Part shown: positions 61,962 to 64,000 of the stretch, in pieces
Layout: each line of letters starts with the position of its first letter
Position numbering within the stretch: the first letter of the stretch is position 1
DNA from: Siphlonurus alternatus
Taxonomy: Eukaryota; Arthropoda; Insecta; Ephemeroptera; Siphlonuridae
Assembly (NCBI GenBank): GCA_949825025.1
Contig: OX463780.1
Coordinates: 26,192,118-26,256,117, forward strand
Length of the DNA stretch: 64,000 nucleotides
Reading direction: 5' to 3'
The notes under the pieces: model-generated
Told to the model about the DNA's origin: nothing
Database searches by the model: none
What the model saw: only the letters and a program-made list of their open reading frames with translations
Program-made: the position numbers and the translations under genes

Positions 61962-63750
61962 CAGGGTGTATACCAATATTCACTAATGAAATTCCATGAG
62001 TTTTCCAGGTTTTTCCAGAGATTTTTAAAAATCTCCAGGTATTTTTTTTTAGCATTCAAGGATGGGGGGGGGGGGGGCAAACACTAAAATCTTGAACCGT
62101 GCAATTTTTAAGGTATTGTCCAATGTTTAAATTTCATAAGGAAAAAAAAAAAAATAACATCTTGGTATTTTACGTTTTTTTTTTCTGTTTCTCTAAATAA
62201 TATTAATATTTCAATTTAAAGAGTACAGATCATGAAAAAAAAAAAAATGAAAAAAATGCAACCCAGTATATTATACTGTATATAAAAAATAGTACATGAT
62301 GGTGTAAAAATTGCGAGCGTAGCGAGCAATTTTTTTTTATTTTTAGAAAAATTTTATGCTCAATTTTTTATAAGATGGAACCAATGAAATTAATACAATA
62401 CATTTTTTTTAATTATATATGAGTATATATTTTATTATAAATATACTAAACTTATATGATATAATAGGGAACAATCGAAAATCGTACAAAGCAATACGAA
62501 AATTGAGGTACGTATATCTAAATTAACTTTTCTGGTGACAATATAATATAAAATAATTATATCATATATACTGTATTATTATAGTACATGCATGCATGAA
62601 TATAATGTATATTAAATCTTGATATTACGAAAGAGCAAATTTGCAAATCCTTTTTTTATACAGGGAAATAGATTGGAAATTTTCTGAAATTATTGAAAAC
62701 TCTATTTCACGAATTTACTAAAAAGTGTCCTCTAATTTATGGGTCCTAAATTTTTGGATTAGCAAGGAAATTGTCGGGGGAAAAAAAAAAGCAGCAATGA
62801 ATTAATGGTGACTCCAAAGGATCAAAAGGGGTTATATCCAAGCCAAACTGGGATTGAATTTTTTCAGCAGCATCAACAATATTTTTTTTTTCTGATCACT
62901 TTTGAACCTGAATTTGGAAAGACAAATTCTTTCCAAACTTAATAGGTGCAAAAGTGGCCTGAAAAAATTATTTTTCATGTAACCAAGGCTCAAAAATTCA
63001 ATCACAATTGGGCTTGGATATAACCCTTTTTCACCTGCGGCAACTCAATTTTAGAGATAAAGTGAATTCACATCAAATTATATTATATAATATAAACGGG
63101 GCGTTTACAGTATCATAATTTGTACATACTAGAATTTTTTGCAGTTCTTTTGATGAAATATGTTTAATTATAATGTAGATTTTTGCTATCCTCATCAAAC
63201 AAACAACTTTTTAAATTAGTATAATTCGCGTAAATTGCCGATCTTTACACCACTGCATGCATGCATTTTTTTTTTTTTTTAAGTTCATTAAGTTTTAAAT
63301 TGTTTCACTTGAAAAAGGAGTATTTTTTTTTTTTATAAATTACTATTTGAAACATTCAAACATCTTTCAGTAAATATTTAACTATTCATCTGAAATGATA
63401 GTGACGTCACTATAACACGTACGCGATCTCTCGTAAATCGCGATCTTTTTACGCCGCGTTTGCACACTTTTTTCTCCCCTAATTTTCATCTCCAATACTT
63501 GAATAAATTTTATAATTGATTTGAATATTAGAACTTATAAAAAAATTAAAAACCAAAACTGTATGTTATCAAGATTTTTATCATCGAAATTGCATGCATA
63601 ATTAAAAAATCGAATACTGAAAAATGTGAGAATTCCAGGTTATTTGCAAGTTTTTTCGAAATTCCATGATTTTTCCCGGTTTTTCCAGAGGGTTTGAAAT
63701 TCCATGATATTTCCCGGTTTTCCAGGTTTTTCCAGTTGGTATACACCCTG
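61962..63750. mobile_element. 1.8-kb CAGGG-ended DNA element, non-autonomous
   Basis: CAGGGTGTATACCAA at 61962 and TTGGTATACACCCTG ending 63750, flanked by ATCTAT on both sides (61956-61961, 63751-63756). Subterminal segments repeat attccatg..tttcc.ggtttttccaga in both orientations. No coding frame. CAGGG ends suggest hAT, though a 6-bp rather than 8-bp duplication is seen. Confidence 0.78.
62823..63036. mobile_element. Hairpin element nested in the CAGGG-ended element
   Basis: aaaaggggttatatccaagc pairs with gcttggatataacccttttt. Further in, cacttttgaacct and the ctttcc/ggaaag segments also pair. About 212 bp, noncoding. Confidence 0.65.
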
Positions 63751-63756
63751 ATCTAT

Positions 63757-64000
63757 CAATCAGAAGAATCATCTGTTAGGAGGTCATGTATAAGAAAAAC
63801 AAATTTTTGATTATAATATCGTTTGATTGTGTGTTTGCGAAGAGACCTCAAATTATATATATTTATTTTTAGAATGATCGCCAGAAAAATTGAGCATGTT
63901 TCAGGAAAGGTTAATCGTTTTAAAATCATTTCATGATGTTGCATACTCTGCTTTTTACAGTACAAGAAAAGATGACAGTATGTACAGTACATTACGATAT
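63757..64000. other. AT-rich flank, nothing recognised
   Basis: Unique-looking AT-rich sequence to the end of the window. The minus-strand open frame of 78 codons has no family features. Confidence 0.5.

Overview
The window is eukaryotic nuclear DNA from an invertebrate animal. It is strongly AT-rich, has GT-AG introns and many microsatellites, and is packed with transposable elements. The only recognisable host gene is a BarH-like homeobox gene (Barhl family), on the + strand between about 3.7 and 8.8 kb. Its homeodomain and the conserved stretch after it make it a bilaterian-type Barhl. The tail (a Tyr-Tyr-Arg-Gln run, poly-Ala, a Ser/Leu-rich end) looks spiralian-like to me, but that is a weak impression. 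The 5' exons lie upstream of the window.

Layout. 1-3.7 kb: intron or flank with a foldback element at the very edge, some less AT-rich islands, and a tandem duplication that copied the splice acceptor of the homeodomain exon. 3.7-8.8 kb: four Barhl coding exons and a probable fifth, terminal exon. The reading frame at the C-terminus is ambiguous. 8.8-64 kb: no host gene that I can support. Against the AT-rich background there are about twenty short islands of balanced base composition, some sharing motifs, which could be regulatory elements of Barhl. The rest is mobile DNA.

Mobile DNA. The main element is a nearly complete non-LTR retrotransposon at about 24.49-30.53 kb. Its ORF1 contains a TARG1/OARD1-type macro domain with both catalytic residues kept, followed by ten 15-residue repeats. 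Its ORF2 is an AP endonuclease plus reverse transcriptase of the Jockey/CR1 kind. ORF2 lies in another frame, and the frames meet at an A10 run. 5'-truncated relatives lie at 7.5, 17.3-17.9 (minus), 32.6-33.8, 44.1 (minus) and 47.7 kb (minus). A piece of a restriction-like-endonuclease (R2/R4/Dong-type) element at 16.4-17.2 kb sits between TAA repeats. DNA elements include a 2.9-kb element with about 650-bp inverted arms (58.8-61.7 kb), a 1.8-kb CAGGG-ended element (62.0-63.75 kb), two abutting TTAA-flanked hairpin elements (49.2-50.0 kb), a TA-flanked 550-bp element in two copies (21.8 and 34.2 kb), a foldback family in which one copy is inserted in another inside a Barhl intron, and several single hairpin elements.

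The strongest candidate for something new is the macro-domain ORF1. It suggests a retrotransposon that carries its own ADP-ribose hydrolase, comparable in logic to viral macro domains. Everything here comes from reading the sequence; no search or folding program was run.
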